Shown piece by piece: positions 26,697-34,050 of a stretch of 49,005 bases of DNA. The notes under the pieces were generated by a model, which was not told where the DNA came from, searched no databases, and saw only the letters and a program-made list of their open reading frames with translations. Source of the DNA: Victivallales bacterium (GTDB lineage: Bacteria; Verrucomicrobiota; Lentisphaeria; Oligosphaerales; Oligosphaeraceae); contig JAFZWH010000146.1 in assembly GCA_017617415.1 (NCBI GenBank), positions 1 to 49,005 on the forward strand, read 5' to 3'. Position numbers and translations under genes: made by a program. The first letter of the stretch is position 1. Every line of letters starts with the position of its first letter.

Positions 26697-28202
26697 TCAG
26701 CGGGCAAAGCGCTTAAGCAGTCGCCCAAACAGGGGCTTCCCGGCCACAAGTGGCGTGATGACACTCAGATAGTCCAAACGGAGAACAATGATGATCCCCA
26801 GGAACCCCACGGCATAAAGGGCAAAACTCAGCACCAGCACCCAAAAGGAATTCGCAAAGTCCAAACGGTGGAAAAGCCAATGCTCGCCCCACAAGATGGC
26901 AATGGAGGGCAAGAGGATTCTGCCGATCGTCTTCCAGGGGAAAAGTCGCAGGATGCCGACCTTGAAGTACTTCGCGACAATATAGAAGCATGCGAAGATT
27001 TGACCCAGCCGGCAAACCAGGGAAACCAAGCTGATGGTGTACGGCGAATTCACCAGGCATATCCCGACATACTCCAACAGCACAACCAACACCGCTGTCA
27101 CCAGAAATATTCGCGAGTATTCCTTGACTTTTCCGGTATTGATCATCAATGGAGCAAATACGATGATCCGGAAGAAATCAATGATTAGCTTGTAGCGGAA
27201 GAATATGTAGGACGTCTCATATTTTGCGCCATACATCACAGTCATCACATAGTCCGCAAAAACCCAAAAGTAAATGAGCAATGGGAAAATCAGCTTTGCC
27301 GACTTCTCGGTCACCGACATCCACAAGGGATAAATCTCCTTTTTAGGGTCGACCTGCTGGTGGCTTAGCCGGGCGAAGACTGGCGACAGCACCGTCGCGC
27401 AGGCGCCGGTGACCATCCCGACAAGGGGCAATTCAAAAGAGCCATTGGAAAAATCCGCGAAGACCTCCCGCCCAAAATACCGGCTGATGAAAAACTGGTC
27501 GGCGGAATGAATGACAATCCCCCAGAGACTGGCTGTCAGCAACGGAATGGAGAACTGAAAAATCGACGCATACGAAAGATCGACCCGTTCATTCCCGCAG
27601 TGCCGGACTGGCATATATTTTAAAAACAGCGCCAGCAGAAAGGTGATGAAACTCGCGGTGACGAAACCAACCAGGGCCTCTTTATAGCCCAAATTCCAAA
27701 TCATCACCGGCAAGGCCACGCAAAGCAGCTTGAAGATATTGGTGCTGACATTGTAAAAGGCCAAAAACATAGTCTTCTTATAGGTCGCCAGAATGCCCTC
27801 CAGCCCCATCGTCGGCAAAAGCAGGAAAGGCGTTATCGCAAAAATCCGCAGCGCGTCCTTCAATTCGGGGTTCTTCAGGAAGTGCGAAATCTGCGGTGCA
27901 AAAAGCAGCAGCAACAATGAGAAAATGCCGCCCAGCAGGAAAAAGAGGTTGGTGATCTTGCGGATCAGACTCTTGGCCTGCGATGGCTCCACGCGGGGCA
28001 GAAAATAGGAGAAGGTCTTCGGCAAGCCTAATGTGAATATGGTCAGCAGAACATGATAGACATACATCACCTGCTTGTAAGTGCCATACTCCGCCTTGTC
28101 AAAATACCGGCTCAGAATCATTGAGCTCACCATGGTGAACCCAAAGGAGCATAGACTGCCTATGCCTACCCAGACTGCTTGCTTGGTGTTGTTTGTGCTC
28201 AT
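26697..28202 (-). CDS. Polysaccharide flippase (Wzx/MVF-type)
   Basis: A 501-residue integral membrane protein with about 12-14 hydrophobic helices and the typical opening QAVWVGIGSLCSFGFTMVSSMILSRYFDKAEYGTY, in which the pattern SRxxxxxxYGxY marks Wzx proteins. Other hydrophobic blocks are LFFLLGGIFSLLLLLFA, ALVGFVTASFITFLLALFL and FLVTAVLVVLLEYVGICLV. It moves undecaprenyl-linked repeat units to the periplasmic face. It starts three bases after the wecB stop, so it is co-transcribed. Confidence 0.93.
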   Translation of the reverse strand: MSTNNTKQAVWVGIGSLCSFGFTMVSSMILSRYFDKAEYGTYKQVMYVYHVLLTIFTLGLPKTFSYFLPRVEPSQAKSLIRKITNLFFLLGGIFSLLLLLFAPQISHFLKNPELKDALRIFAITPFLLLPTMGLEGILATYKKTMFLAFYNVSTNIFKLLCVALPVMIWNLGYKEALVGFVTASFITFLLALFLKYMPVRHCGNERVDLSYASIFQFSIPLLTASLWGIVIHSADQFFISRYFGREVFADFSNGSFELPLVGMVTGACATVLSPVFARLSHQQVDPKKEIYPLWMSVTEKSAKLIFPLLIYFWVFADYVMTVMYGAKYETSYIFFRYKLIIDFFRIIVFAPLMINTGKVKEYSRIFLVTAVLVVLLEYVGICLVNSPYTISLVSLVCRLGQIFACFYIVAKYFKVGILRLFPWKTIGRILLPSIAILWGEHWLFHRLDFANSFWVLVLSFALYAVGFLGIIIVLRLDYLSVITPLVAGKPLFGRLLKRFAR

Positions 28203-28205
28203 CTT

Positions 28206-29288
28206 CTATCTTACCAAATATTCCACGATTCGCTCGGCGGCATGGCCGTCCCAGAGTTCGGGGATGGAACCTTTTTTCCAGTTGTCGGCGAACAACTTGT
28301 CCAGCGCCGGCTGGATGGCGTCGGGGTTGGTGCCGATGAGTTCGTTGGTTCCGACCGTGCAGGTCTCGGGGCGCTCGGTGTTGTCCCGCAAGGTGATGCA
28401 CGGCACGCCCATCACGGTGGTTTCCTCCGTGATGCCGCCGGAGTCCGTGACCACGGCCTTGCAGTGCCGCACGAGGTAGTTGAACTCCAGATAGCCCAGC
28501 GGCTCCACGATATGCAGATTCGGCGCATCAATCCCCAAGTCCTTGAAAATCCGCGCAGTTCGCGGATGGATCGGGAAGATGACCGGCAAGCCGCGGACAT
28601 TGCCCAGAATCTCGTCCATCGTCCGCTTCAGCTTACTGCTTTCGTCCACATTGGCAGGACGATGCATGGTGAGCACCAGATACGACTTTTCAGTCAGCCC
28701 CATTTCATCAAAGAAAGCCGGCTTGCGCAGACGGTCCAAATTCGCCAGCAGGGTATCAATCATCACATTGCCGACAAATTGAATCTGCTCTGGACGGGCG
28801 CCGAGCTTCCTCAAGTTGGCGTTGGCGACCTCGGAGGTAGTGAAATACAGGTCCGCAAGCGCGTCGGTGACCATGCGATTGATCTCCTCGGGCATCGTCA
28901 AGTCCCAACTGCGAATGCCAGCCTCGATGTGCGCCACCTTGGTGCAGAGCTTCTTGGCGACAATGGAACAGGCCATCGTGGAGGTGACATCACCAACCAC
29001 CACCACTAAATCCGCAGGATGCGCCATCAGTTCCTTCTCAAAGGCGACCATAATCCCCGCAGTCTGCTCCGCCTGGGTGCCACCGCCGACACCTAGATTG
29101 ACGTCCGGCTGGGGTATGTTGAGCTCCTCGAAGAAGGTGTCGCTCATATTCTTGTCATAGTGCTGACCAGTATGCACCAGACGGAACGAGATGTCCTTCC
29201 CCGCCCCCTGAGCCTTCTGGATGGCGTGGATGACTGGCGCTATCTTCATGAAATTCGGACGCGCACCGGCTATGATGGTAAGCTTCAT
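28206..29288 (-). CDS. wecB: UDP-N-acetylglucosamine 2-epimerase, non-hydrolysing
   Basis: Interconverts UDP-GlcNAc and UDP-ManNAc. The 360-residue protein from ATG 29288 starts MKLTIIAGARPNFMKIAPV and shows HTGQHYDKNMSDTFFEEL, HIEAGIRSWDLTMPEEINR, MHRPANVDES and VVTDSGGITEETTVMGVPCITLRDNTERPET, all family signatures, with DSGGITEE in the UDP-binding site. With the dehydrogenase at 7898-9211 it would allow UDP-ManNAcA formation. The frame is open upstream to 29393, but ATG 29288 begins the conserved domain; a heptamer repeat array lies just upstream. Confidence 0.95.
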   Translation of the reverse strand: MKLTIIAGARPNFMKIAPVIHAIQKAQGAGKDISFRLVHTGQHYDKNMSDTFFEELNIPQPDVNLGVGGGTQAEQTAGIMVAFEKELMAHPADLVVVVGDVTSTMACSIVAKKLCTKVAHIEAGIRSWDLTMPEEINRMVTDALADLYFTTSEVANANLRKLGARPEQIQFVGNVMIDTLLANLDRLRKPAFFDEMGLTEKSYLVLTMHRPANVDESSKLKRTMDEILGNVRGLPVIFPIHPRTARIFKDLGIDAPNLHIVEPLGYLEFNYLVRHCKAVVTDSGGITEETTVMGVPCITLRDNTERPETCTVGTNELIGTNPDAIQPALDKLFADNWKKGSIPELWDGHAAERIVEYLVR

Positions 29289-29294
29289 GGGAAA

Positions 29295-29334
29295 ATTAGC
29301 AATTAGCAATTGGCAATTAGCAATTGGCAATGGC
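29295..29334. repeat. Heptamer tandem array, unit ATTRGCA, about 5.7 copies
   Basis: Strict 7-bp period: ATTAGCA at 29295 and 29302, ATTGGCA at 29309, ATTAGCA at 29316, ATTGGCA at 29323, then a shortened ATGGC. It occupies the leader immediately upstream (6 bases) of the wecB ATG. The unit is the same as in the arrays around the four-helix-bundle gene at 30.2-30.7 kb. Confidence 0.92.
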
Positions 29335-29369
29335 ACCGGGCGGAGGCCGCAGCGTACCCCACGGTTCCC

Positions 29370-29387
29370 GCCCGCAGGCGAGCGGGC
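29370..29387. other. GC-rich stem-loop between wecB and the nucleotidyltransferase gene
   Basis: Perfect 6-bp inverted repeat gcccgc (29370-29375) and gcgggc (29382-29387) around a 6-base loop. There is no T tract, so it could be a pause, a weak terminator or an RNA-stabilising hairpin of the minus-strand transcript. Confidence 0.55.
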
Positions 29388-29410
29388 CGCCAAATGGATG
29401 CAATGGGCTA

Positions 29411-30154
29411 TTATTGGCGCGACAGCCTGCTCTGGAGGATTTCCGCGCAGACGGCGACGTCAGCCAGGGTGTTGACGCCGCGCAGGTCGTCGGGGTCGTC
29501 GGTGGGATGGGTGATGACCTTGAGGCCGTCACGCGCCATCAGCTCCGGCACCTCGGTGAGGTAGTACTCGTGCTGCACGTTGTTGGCGTCCAGTCGCGGC
29601 AGATATTCAAAGAGCAGCTTGCTGTCGAAAGCCAGGACTCCCGCGAAGAGCTCGGTGATTCGCGACTGCTCCGGCGTGCAGTCCTTGCCCTCGACGATGC
29701 GCGCAAAGCCCCCCCCGTCATCGCGGAGAATCCTCGCCCACAGCGGGAACTGGTCCGTGTCCGCCGTCAACAGGACGCATGCGGCGCGTTCCGCCTCCAC
29801 CAGCCGACACATCTCCCGCATCGACTCGCGCCGGAAAAGCGGCATGTCCCCGAAGGTCACCAGCACCACGCCGTCGTAGCCATGGAACGCCTTCGCGCAC
29901 TGCGCCACCGCGTGCCCCGTGCCCAGCTGCTGCCGCTGCCAGGCATAGTGGTAGCAATCGCCAAACCGTGAGACAATCTCCTCGCCCTTGTACCCGACGA
30001 CAATCCACGTGTCCTCCGGCGAAATGAAGTCGGTCTGCTCCAGGACGATGTCCAGAAGCGGCCGCCCGCAAACGCGAAACAACGCCTTCGGCGGCGCGTC
30101 GGGCGAACTTGAGAGCCGGGTGCCCTTTCCGGCGGCTGGAATAATCACACGCAT
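29411..30154 (-). CDS. Sugar-1-phosphate nucleotidyltransferase (GlmU N-domain-like)
   Basis: A 247-residue nucleotidyltransferase with MRVIIPAAGKGTRLSSS (signature GxGTR), PKALFRVCGRPLLD, QLGTGHAVAQCA, LVTFGDMPLFR and NNVQHEYYLTEVPEL. QxGTxHA and the N-terminal loop match the uridylyltransferase part of GlmU, but the beta-helix acetyltransferase domain is missing. It probably makes a UDP-HexNAc from the sugar-1-phosphate. The kinase half of the fusion protein transcribed just upstream could supply that substrate. ATG 30154 is preferred to TTG 30160. A heptamer array starts five bases upstream of the ATG, where a ribosome site would normally be. Confidence 0.88.
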   Translation of the reverse strand: MRVIIPAAGKGTRLSSSPDAPPKALFRVCGRPLLDIVLEQTDFISPEDTWIVVGYKGEEIVSRFGDCYHYAWQRQQLGTGHAVAQCAKAFHGYDGVVLVTFGDMPLFRRESMREMCRLVEAERAACVLLTADTDQFPLWARILRDDGGGFARIVEGKDCTPEQSRITELFAGVLAFDSKLLFEYLPRLDANNVQHEYYLTEVPELMARDGLKVITHPTDDPDDLRGVNTLADVAVCAEILQSRLSRQ

Positions 30155-30159
30155 ATTCA

Positions 30160-30212
30160 ATTAGCAATTAGCAATGAGCAATTAGCAATTTATTTGGAAT
30201 GAGCAATGAGCA
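30160..30212. repeat. Heptamer array, left flank of the four-helix-bundle gene
   Basis: Units ATTAGCA (30160, 30167), ATGAGCA (30174), ATTAGCA (30181), an 11-base interruption, then ATGAGCA (30199, 30206). The last unit meets its own reverse complement to form a 14-bp perfect palindrome, TGAGCAATTGCTCA, at 30207-30220. Orientation is opposite to the array at 30712-30732 on the other side of the gene. Confidence 0.92.
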
Positions 30213-30222
30213 ATTGCTCAAG

Positions 30223-30251
30223 TTGACCAGGAAATGATAATGCAATTATAA
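30223..30251 (+). promoter_or_regulatory. Promoter for the four-helix-bundle gene
   Basis: TTGACC (30223-30228), 17-base spacer, TTATAA (30246-30251; TATAAA one base later). A start near 30258 would leave a leader of about 90 bases. The 14-bp palindrome at 30207-30220 ends two bases before the -35 and could be an operator. Confidence 0.55.
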
Positions 30252-30346
30252 ATAGTTGGGAATGATTGAGATTTTAGCATATACATCCATTTTGATGTTT
30301 ATAGTATGTTTCCATCTTTTCTTTTTGCCAATCAATTTCAAGGACG

Positions 30347-30709
30347 ATGCGAGCAGGCGGCAATGCCATCTTAGAGAAGAGCAAGTGCTTTGCGCTTCGG
30401 ATAGTACATCTGTACCAATACCTGTCATCACAACGACATGAGTATGTGCTGTCAAAACAGGTCCTACGCAGCGGCACAAGTATCGGCACCAATGTCAGCG
30501 AGGCGCAATGCGCCCAATCGCGAAATGATTTTTACGCAAAACTTTTTATTGCCTATAAAGAAGCAGCTGAGACCCGTTACTGGCTTGACTTGCTTTACAC
30601 CGGAAAGTACTTGGATGACAATGCCTACAACTCCATCGTCCAAGACAACCAGGAACTGATCTGCCTGTTGGCCAGCATCACCAAAAACAGCAAGAAGCCC
30701 CCGCATTAA
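30347..30709 (+). CDS. Four-helix-bundle protein, 23S rRNA intervening-sequence family
   Basis: A 120-residue all-helical protein of the family originally seen in 23S rRNA intervening sequences (also distantly related to Avd of diversity-generating retroelements). The family core is plain: ILEKSKCFALRIVHLYQYL, EYVLSKQVLRSGTSIGTNVSEA, DFYAKLFIAYKEAAETRYWLDLLY. Full length for the family. The ATG at 30347 is preceded by AAGGA. It is the only plus-strand gene inside the long minus-strand cluster, has its own promoter, and is bounded on both sides by heptamer arrays in opposite orientation. Its stop codon is four bases from the stop of the converging fusion gene. It looks like a small inserted unit. 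Biochemical function is not known; pentameric nucleic-acid-binding bundles are known in the family. Confidence 0.9.
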   Translation: MRAGGNAILEKSKCFALRIVHLYQYLSSQRHEYVLSKQVLRSGTSIGTNVSEAQCAQSRNDFYAKLFIAYKEAAETRYWLDLLYTGKYLDDNAYNSIVQDNQELICLLASITKNSKKPPH

Positions 30710-30711
30710 AT

Positions 30712-30732
30712 TGCTAATTGCTAATTGCTAAT
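30712..30732. repeat. Heptamer array, right flank of the four-helix-bundle gene
   Basis: Three perfect TGCTAAT units (30712, 30719, 30726), the reverse complement of the ATTAGCA unit on the other side of the gene. The array encodes the last residues and stop codon (LAISN, TAG) of the minus-strand fusion gene. Confidence 0.92.
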
Positions 30733-33700
30733 TCCACAAAGAGTTTTTCCAGGATCGCCTTAATTTGCGGGAGTTTGCGCTCCATGTCGGCGAGCAGCGC
30801 GAGTTGGGTGCGGGCGCGGTCGAGGTTCTGTCCGAGGTAGAAGATGTAGTAGTAGGTGTCGCCATTGATGTGGTCCATCAGGAAGCGGATGCCGTCCTCG
30901 GAGGTGATGACCAGTGACGCGTATGGAAGCAGCTCGCGCTCCTTCGGCGTGAGCATCTTCCCGCACGCCTCCAGCCATCCGCGGGCGTAGTGCTCGTAGA
31001 GATTCAGGTCGCAGGAGACCTTCGAGAGGTCTTTCTCGTCATCCTTGGCGGTGTTGGTGCCGATGCGCATGGAATCGCCGAAGTCATAAAGTGGCGACGA
31101 GGGCATCACGGTGTCCAAATCGATAATGGCGACCGGCAGGTTGGTCGCGTTATCAAATAGGATATTGTTGAGATTGCAGTCGTTGTGGCCGATGCGCGTG
31201 GGGATTTTGCCCTTCTGCAGCGGCTCGGCGATGGTCTTGAAGAGTTCGCGGTGAGCACGCACGAACTCGATTTCCTTCTGAACGGCGGCCACGCGCCCGA
31301 CGGGATCCCTGGCGATGGCCGCCTCCAAGTCCTGATAACGGCTCCAGGTGTTGTGGAAATTTGGGATGACCTCGTGGAGGCGCTCCGGCGGGAAGTCCGC
31401 CATCGCCTGCAGGAACGAGCCGAAGGCCACGCCGGAGTGGTAGAAGACCTGCGGGTTCTCCGGGATGTCGTAGGAGTGCACTGGAGTAAAAAAGTTCATC
31501 ATCCGCCAGGCCCCGGAGGACATCTGGAGGAAATTCTGGCCATCACGCGTCGGCATCAGTGTCGGGCTGGCCAGCTCATTCGGCCGCCCCGGCAGACGCA
31601 GACGCTCGGCCAGATGGGCAGTGACCAGCGAGAAGTTCTCCATCAGCGCACTTGGATCCGGGAAGACCTCGGTGTTGATGCGCTGGAGGGTGTACTGCGA
31701 CACCGCGCCATCGGCGTCGGCCGTGTCCACCCGGTACGTGCGGTTGATGTAGCCGCTGTTCAACGGAACCACCGCCGTCACCTTGCCCTGGAGGACAAAG
31801 CGCTCCGCAATCTGCTCCAGGACATTGATCGGCTCCTGCGGCCGCGCCAGCTCGCTGGCGGCGAAGGCGGTCTGGTCAGCAGAGGGCTTATGATAGGAGT
31901 TGACGACTCTGGCGAGGCGGGCGCCGAGGTCGCCCGCCTCATTGTCAGCAGCTTTGCGCAGCTCCTCAAGCCCCCTGAGGAACCCCTCGAAGTCCAGCCG
32001 CACCGGATTGGCCACATAGATACGCGGGTTAGAGGTCTTGCGCATGCCCTCCTCCCACATCAGCGGCTCCTCGTGGAGCTTCTCGCCGGGACGAAGACCA
32101 GTGTATTCGATTTTTATGTCCTCGCCGGGAGTGAACCCGGAGAGCTTGATGAGCCGGCGGGCCAGGTCGTCAATCCGGAAAGGCTCCCCCATGTCCAGCA
32201 CGAATACCTCGCCGTCCTTGGCGTAGCACGAGGCCTGCAGCAGCAGCCGGACCGTCTCGGTCAGCGACATGCAGAAGCGCGTGACGTCCGGGTGGGTGAC
32301 CAACACTGGACCGCCGGCGGCAATCTGCTTTTGGAATATCCCCATCACGGAACCGCCGGAGCCCAGGACATTGCCGAAGCGAATCGCCGAGAACTCGGTC
32401 ACCAGCTCGTCGCTCCGACGAGGCATCTCCGGACAGGGCGGGAAGAGCCGCTGAAGCTGATGGCTCCGCACCAGGTGCTGCAGAGTCTGCATCAGCTGCT
32501 CGCCCAGGCGACTGGCCGCCCCCAGAACGCTGGTGGGATTCACCGCCTTGTCCGAGCTGAGGAAAACGAAATGCCGGCAGCCGTTGGCCAGCGCGGCGCA
32601 CGCCGTCGTGTAGGTGCCGCCGACATTGTTCTTGATGGCCTCCCAAGGCGACTCCTCCATCAGCGGCACGTGCTTGTGGGAGGCCGCGTGGAAGACGATG
32701 TCCGGACGGTAGGCTCTGAAGACGCGCTCCACCCGCCGGGCGTCGAGGACCGACCCGATCAGCACCTTGAGATTCAGGTCCGGGAAGCTGTGGCGCAGCT
32801 CCTGCTGAATGAAATAGGCGTTGTTTTCATAGATGTCAAAGATAATCAGCTGGGCCGGCTGACAAGCGGCAATCTGGCGGCAAAGCTCGGCCCCGATGGA
32901 GCCGCCGCCGCCAGTGACCAGGACTTTCTGGTCAGCCAGATGGGCGGCGATCTCCTGCTGGTTGACCTTGACGGGTGCGCGGTCCAGCAGGTCATCGACC
33001 TCCACCGTGCGCATCTGGCTCAGCGAAACCTCGTCATTCGCGAACTGGTAGATGCCCGGCAGCAGCTTGACCTCGCAGCCGGTCTCCTGGCAGATGTCCA
33101 AAATCCGACGCTGCTCGGAGTGGCTGGCCGTGGGAATCGCCAGGTAAATCTGGGTGATATGGTACCGACGAACGTTCTCCGGGATGTCGTCGCGCCCGCC
33201 GACAATCGGAATTCCGTCCAGAAGCCGTCCCCACTTGTCCGCGTCATCATCGATGATGCATCGGATGGAGACGCTGGTCAGGTTGCTGGTGGCGATGTCC
33301 CTCAGGATCATCTGCCCGGCCGACCCGGCCCCGATGAGCATACCATAATTCTTCTTGTTGGAATGAGTTGCGCTTTTCTTCCAATTGGACAGCTCAAGAT
33401 AGAAGATCCGTCCGATGAAACGGCTGAAGAGCAGGAAAACCAGCTGAAAGGTGCCGCCGAAGACATAATAGGAGATGGGCATCCGGCCGAAGCCGAAATG
33501 CAGAATGAAATAAAGGAACGGGAAGGAGAGGAACACCCCGGCGATGCAATGTATCAATTCATGGTAGCTGGCAAACTTCCAGATGCTGTTATACAGCTTG
33601 AAGGAATAATAGACCAGCACGCACAAGACCGGAAAGAGCTTCAGCGTCAGGGAGAAGCCGCCAAGGTATGTTCTCGGCAGACCAACCAGCCTTTCAAACC

Positions 33701-33824
33701 GCAGGGCCAGGGCCAGGTAGTAGCTCACGCCAACCGTTACCAAGTCATAGACGACCAGAAGCAGAACCAGCGCATGCCAAGGCTTGAAACGCTTCCCCAG
33801 TAGGTTGGATAATTTGACACTCAT
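30714..33824 (-). CDS. Fusion: FlaA1/CapD-type NDP-HexNAc dehydratase + NahK-like sugar kinase
   Basis: A 1036-residue two-enzyme protein. Residues 1-145 hold about four membrane helices; 160-290 a CoA-binding-like Rossmann domain (LIGAGSAGQMILRDI); 298-625 an extended SDR domain with VTGGGGSIGAE (303-313), SSDKAVNP (423-430) and TGLRPGEKLHEE (575-586), typical of UDP-HexNAc 4,6-dehydratases such as WbpM/FlaA1. Residues 665-1030 are an aminoglycoside-phosphotransferase-fold kinase resembling N-acetylhexosamine 1-kinase: VVPLNSGYINRTYRV, catalytic IGHNDCNLNNILFD (878-891) and IDLDTVMPSSPLYDFGDS (901-918). No internal start codon or frame break was seen at the join (626-665). The SDR position that is normally Lys (in MGASKR) is Ser here (LGAASR). 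It is the first biosynthetic gene after the antiterminator. Confidence 0.88.
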   Translation of the reverse strand: MSVKLSNLLGKRFKPWHALVLLLVVYDLVTVGVSYYLALALRFERLVGLPRTYLGGFSLTLKLFPVLCVLVYYSFKLYNSIWKFASYHELIHCIAGVFLSFPFLYFILHFGFGRMPISYYVFGGTFQLVFLLFSRFIGRIFYLELSNWKKSATHSNKKNYGMLIGAGSAGQMILRDIATSNLTSVSIRCIIDDDADKWGRLLDGIPIVGGRDDIPENVRRYHITQIYLAIPTASHSEQRRILDICQETGCEVKLLPGIYQFANDEVSLSQMRTVEVDDLLDRAPVKVNQQEIAAHLADQKVLVTGGGGSIGAELCRQIAACQPAQLIIFDIYENNAYFIQQELRHSFPDLNLKVLIGSVLDARRVERVFRAYRPDIVFHAASHKHVPLMEESPWEAIKNNVGGTYTTACAALANGCRHFVFLSSDKAVNPTSVLGAASRLGEQLMQTLQHLVRSHQLQRLFPPCPEMPRRSDELVTEFSAIRFGNVLGSGGSVMGIFQKQIAAGGPVLVTHPDVTRFCMSLTETVRLLLQASCYAKDGEVFVLDMGEPFRIDDLARRLIKLSGFTPGEDIKIEYTGLRPGEKLHEEPLMWEEGMRKTSNPRIYVANPVRLDFEGFLRGLEELRKAADNEAGDLGARLARVVNSYHKPSADQTAFAASELARPQEPINVLEQIAERFVLQGKVTAVVPLNSGYINRTYRVDTADADGAVSQYTLQRINTEVFPDPSALMENFSLVTAHLAERLRLPGRPNELASPTLMPTRDGQNFLQMSSGAWRMMNFFTPVHSYDIPENPQVFYHSGVAFGSFLQAMADFPPERLHEVIPNFHNTWSRYQDLEAAIARDPVGRVAAVQKEIEFVRAHRELFKTIAEPLQKGKIPTRIGHNDCNLNNILFDNATNLPVAIIDLDTVMPSSPLYDFGDSMRIGTNTAKDDEKDLSKVSCDLNLYEHYARGWLEACGKMLTPKERELLPYASLVITSEDGIRFLMDHINGDTYYYIFYLGQNLDRARTQLALLADMERKLPQIKAILEKLFVELAISN

Positions 33825-34050
33825 GTAAATTTCCGCTTAGGACTCGTCTGAAAAGAAAATGGCTGAGCTACTGTTCAGTAGGGTAAGCCGCATAGCGGCG
33901 ACAGGATTTCCCCTGCCCTCTAAACCATTACATTCCTAATTTCTAATTCCTATGCACCCGGTTTGGGGAAATAGCCGCGCAAAAACATAGCCAGCTACGC
34001 CGCAGGACATTCTGCGAACAGTGAAATCTCAAGACCGATGATTTCGCCGC
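33825..34050 (-). promoter_or_regulatory. Leader between antiterminator gene and first biosynthetic gene
   Basis: A 226-base transcribed gap on the minus strand. It contains a GCCGC/GCGGC hairpin (near 33882-33894), an 8-bp inverted repeat atttcccc (33906-33913) and ggggaaat (33965-33972) that encloses a heptamer array, and GCGGCGTAGCTGG (33991-34003, minus strand). The last is loosely similar to the RfaH ops core GGCGGTAGC. These are places where an antiterminator could load, but none is proven. Confidence 0.4.
33932..33952. repeat. Heptamer array, unit ATTYCTA, three copies
   Basis: ATTCCTA (33932), ATTTCTA (33939), ATTCCTA (33946), exact 7-bp period, inside the leader between the antiterminator and fusion genes and centred between the arms of the atttcccc/ggggaaat inverted repeat. 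Confidence 0.8.

Noticed and set aside
31185-33803. Plus-strand open frame of 872 codons
   Set aside because: Antisense to the dehydratase-kinase fusion; GC-rich codon pattern keeps the opposite frame open.
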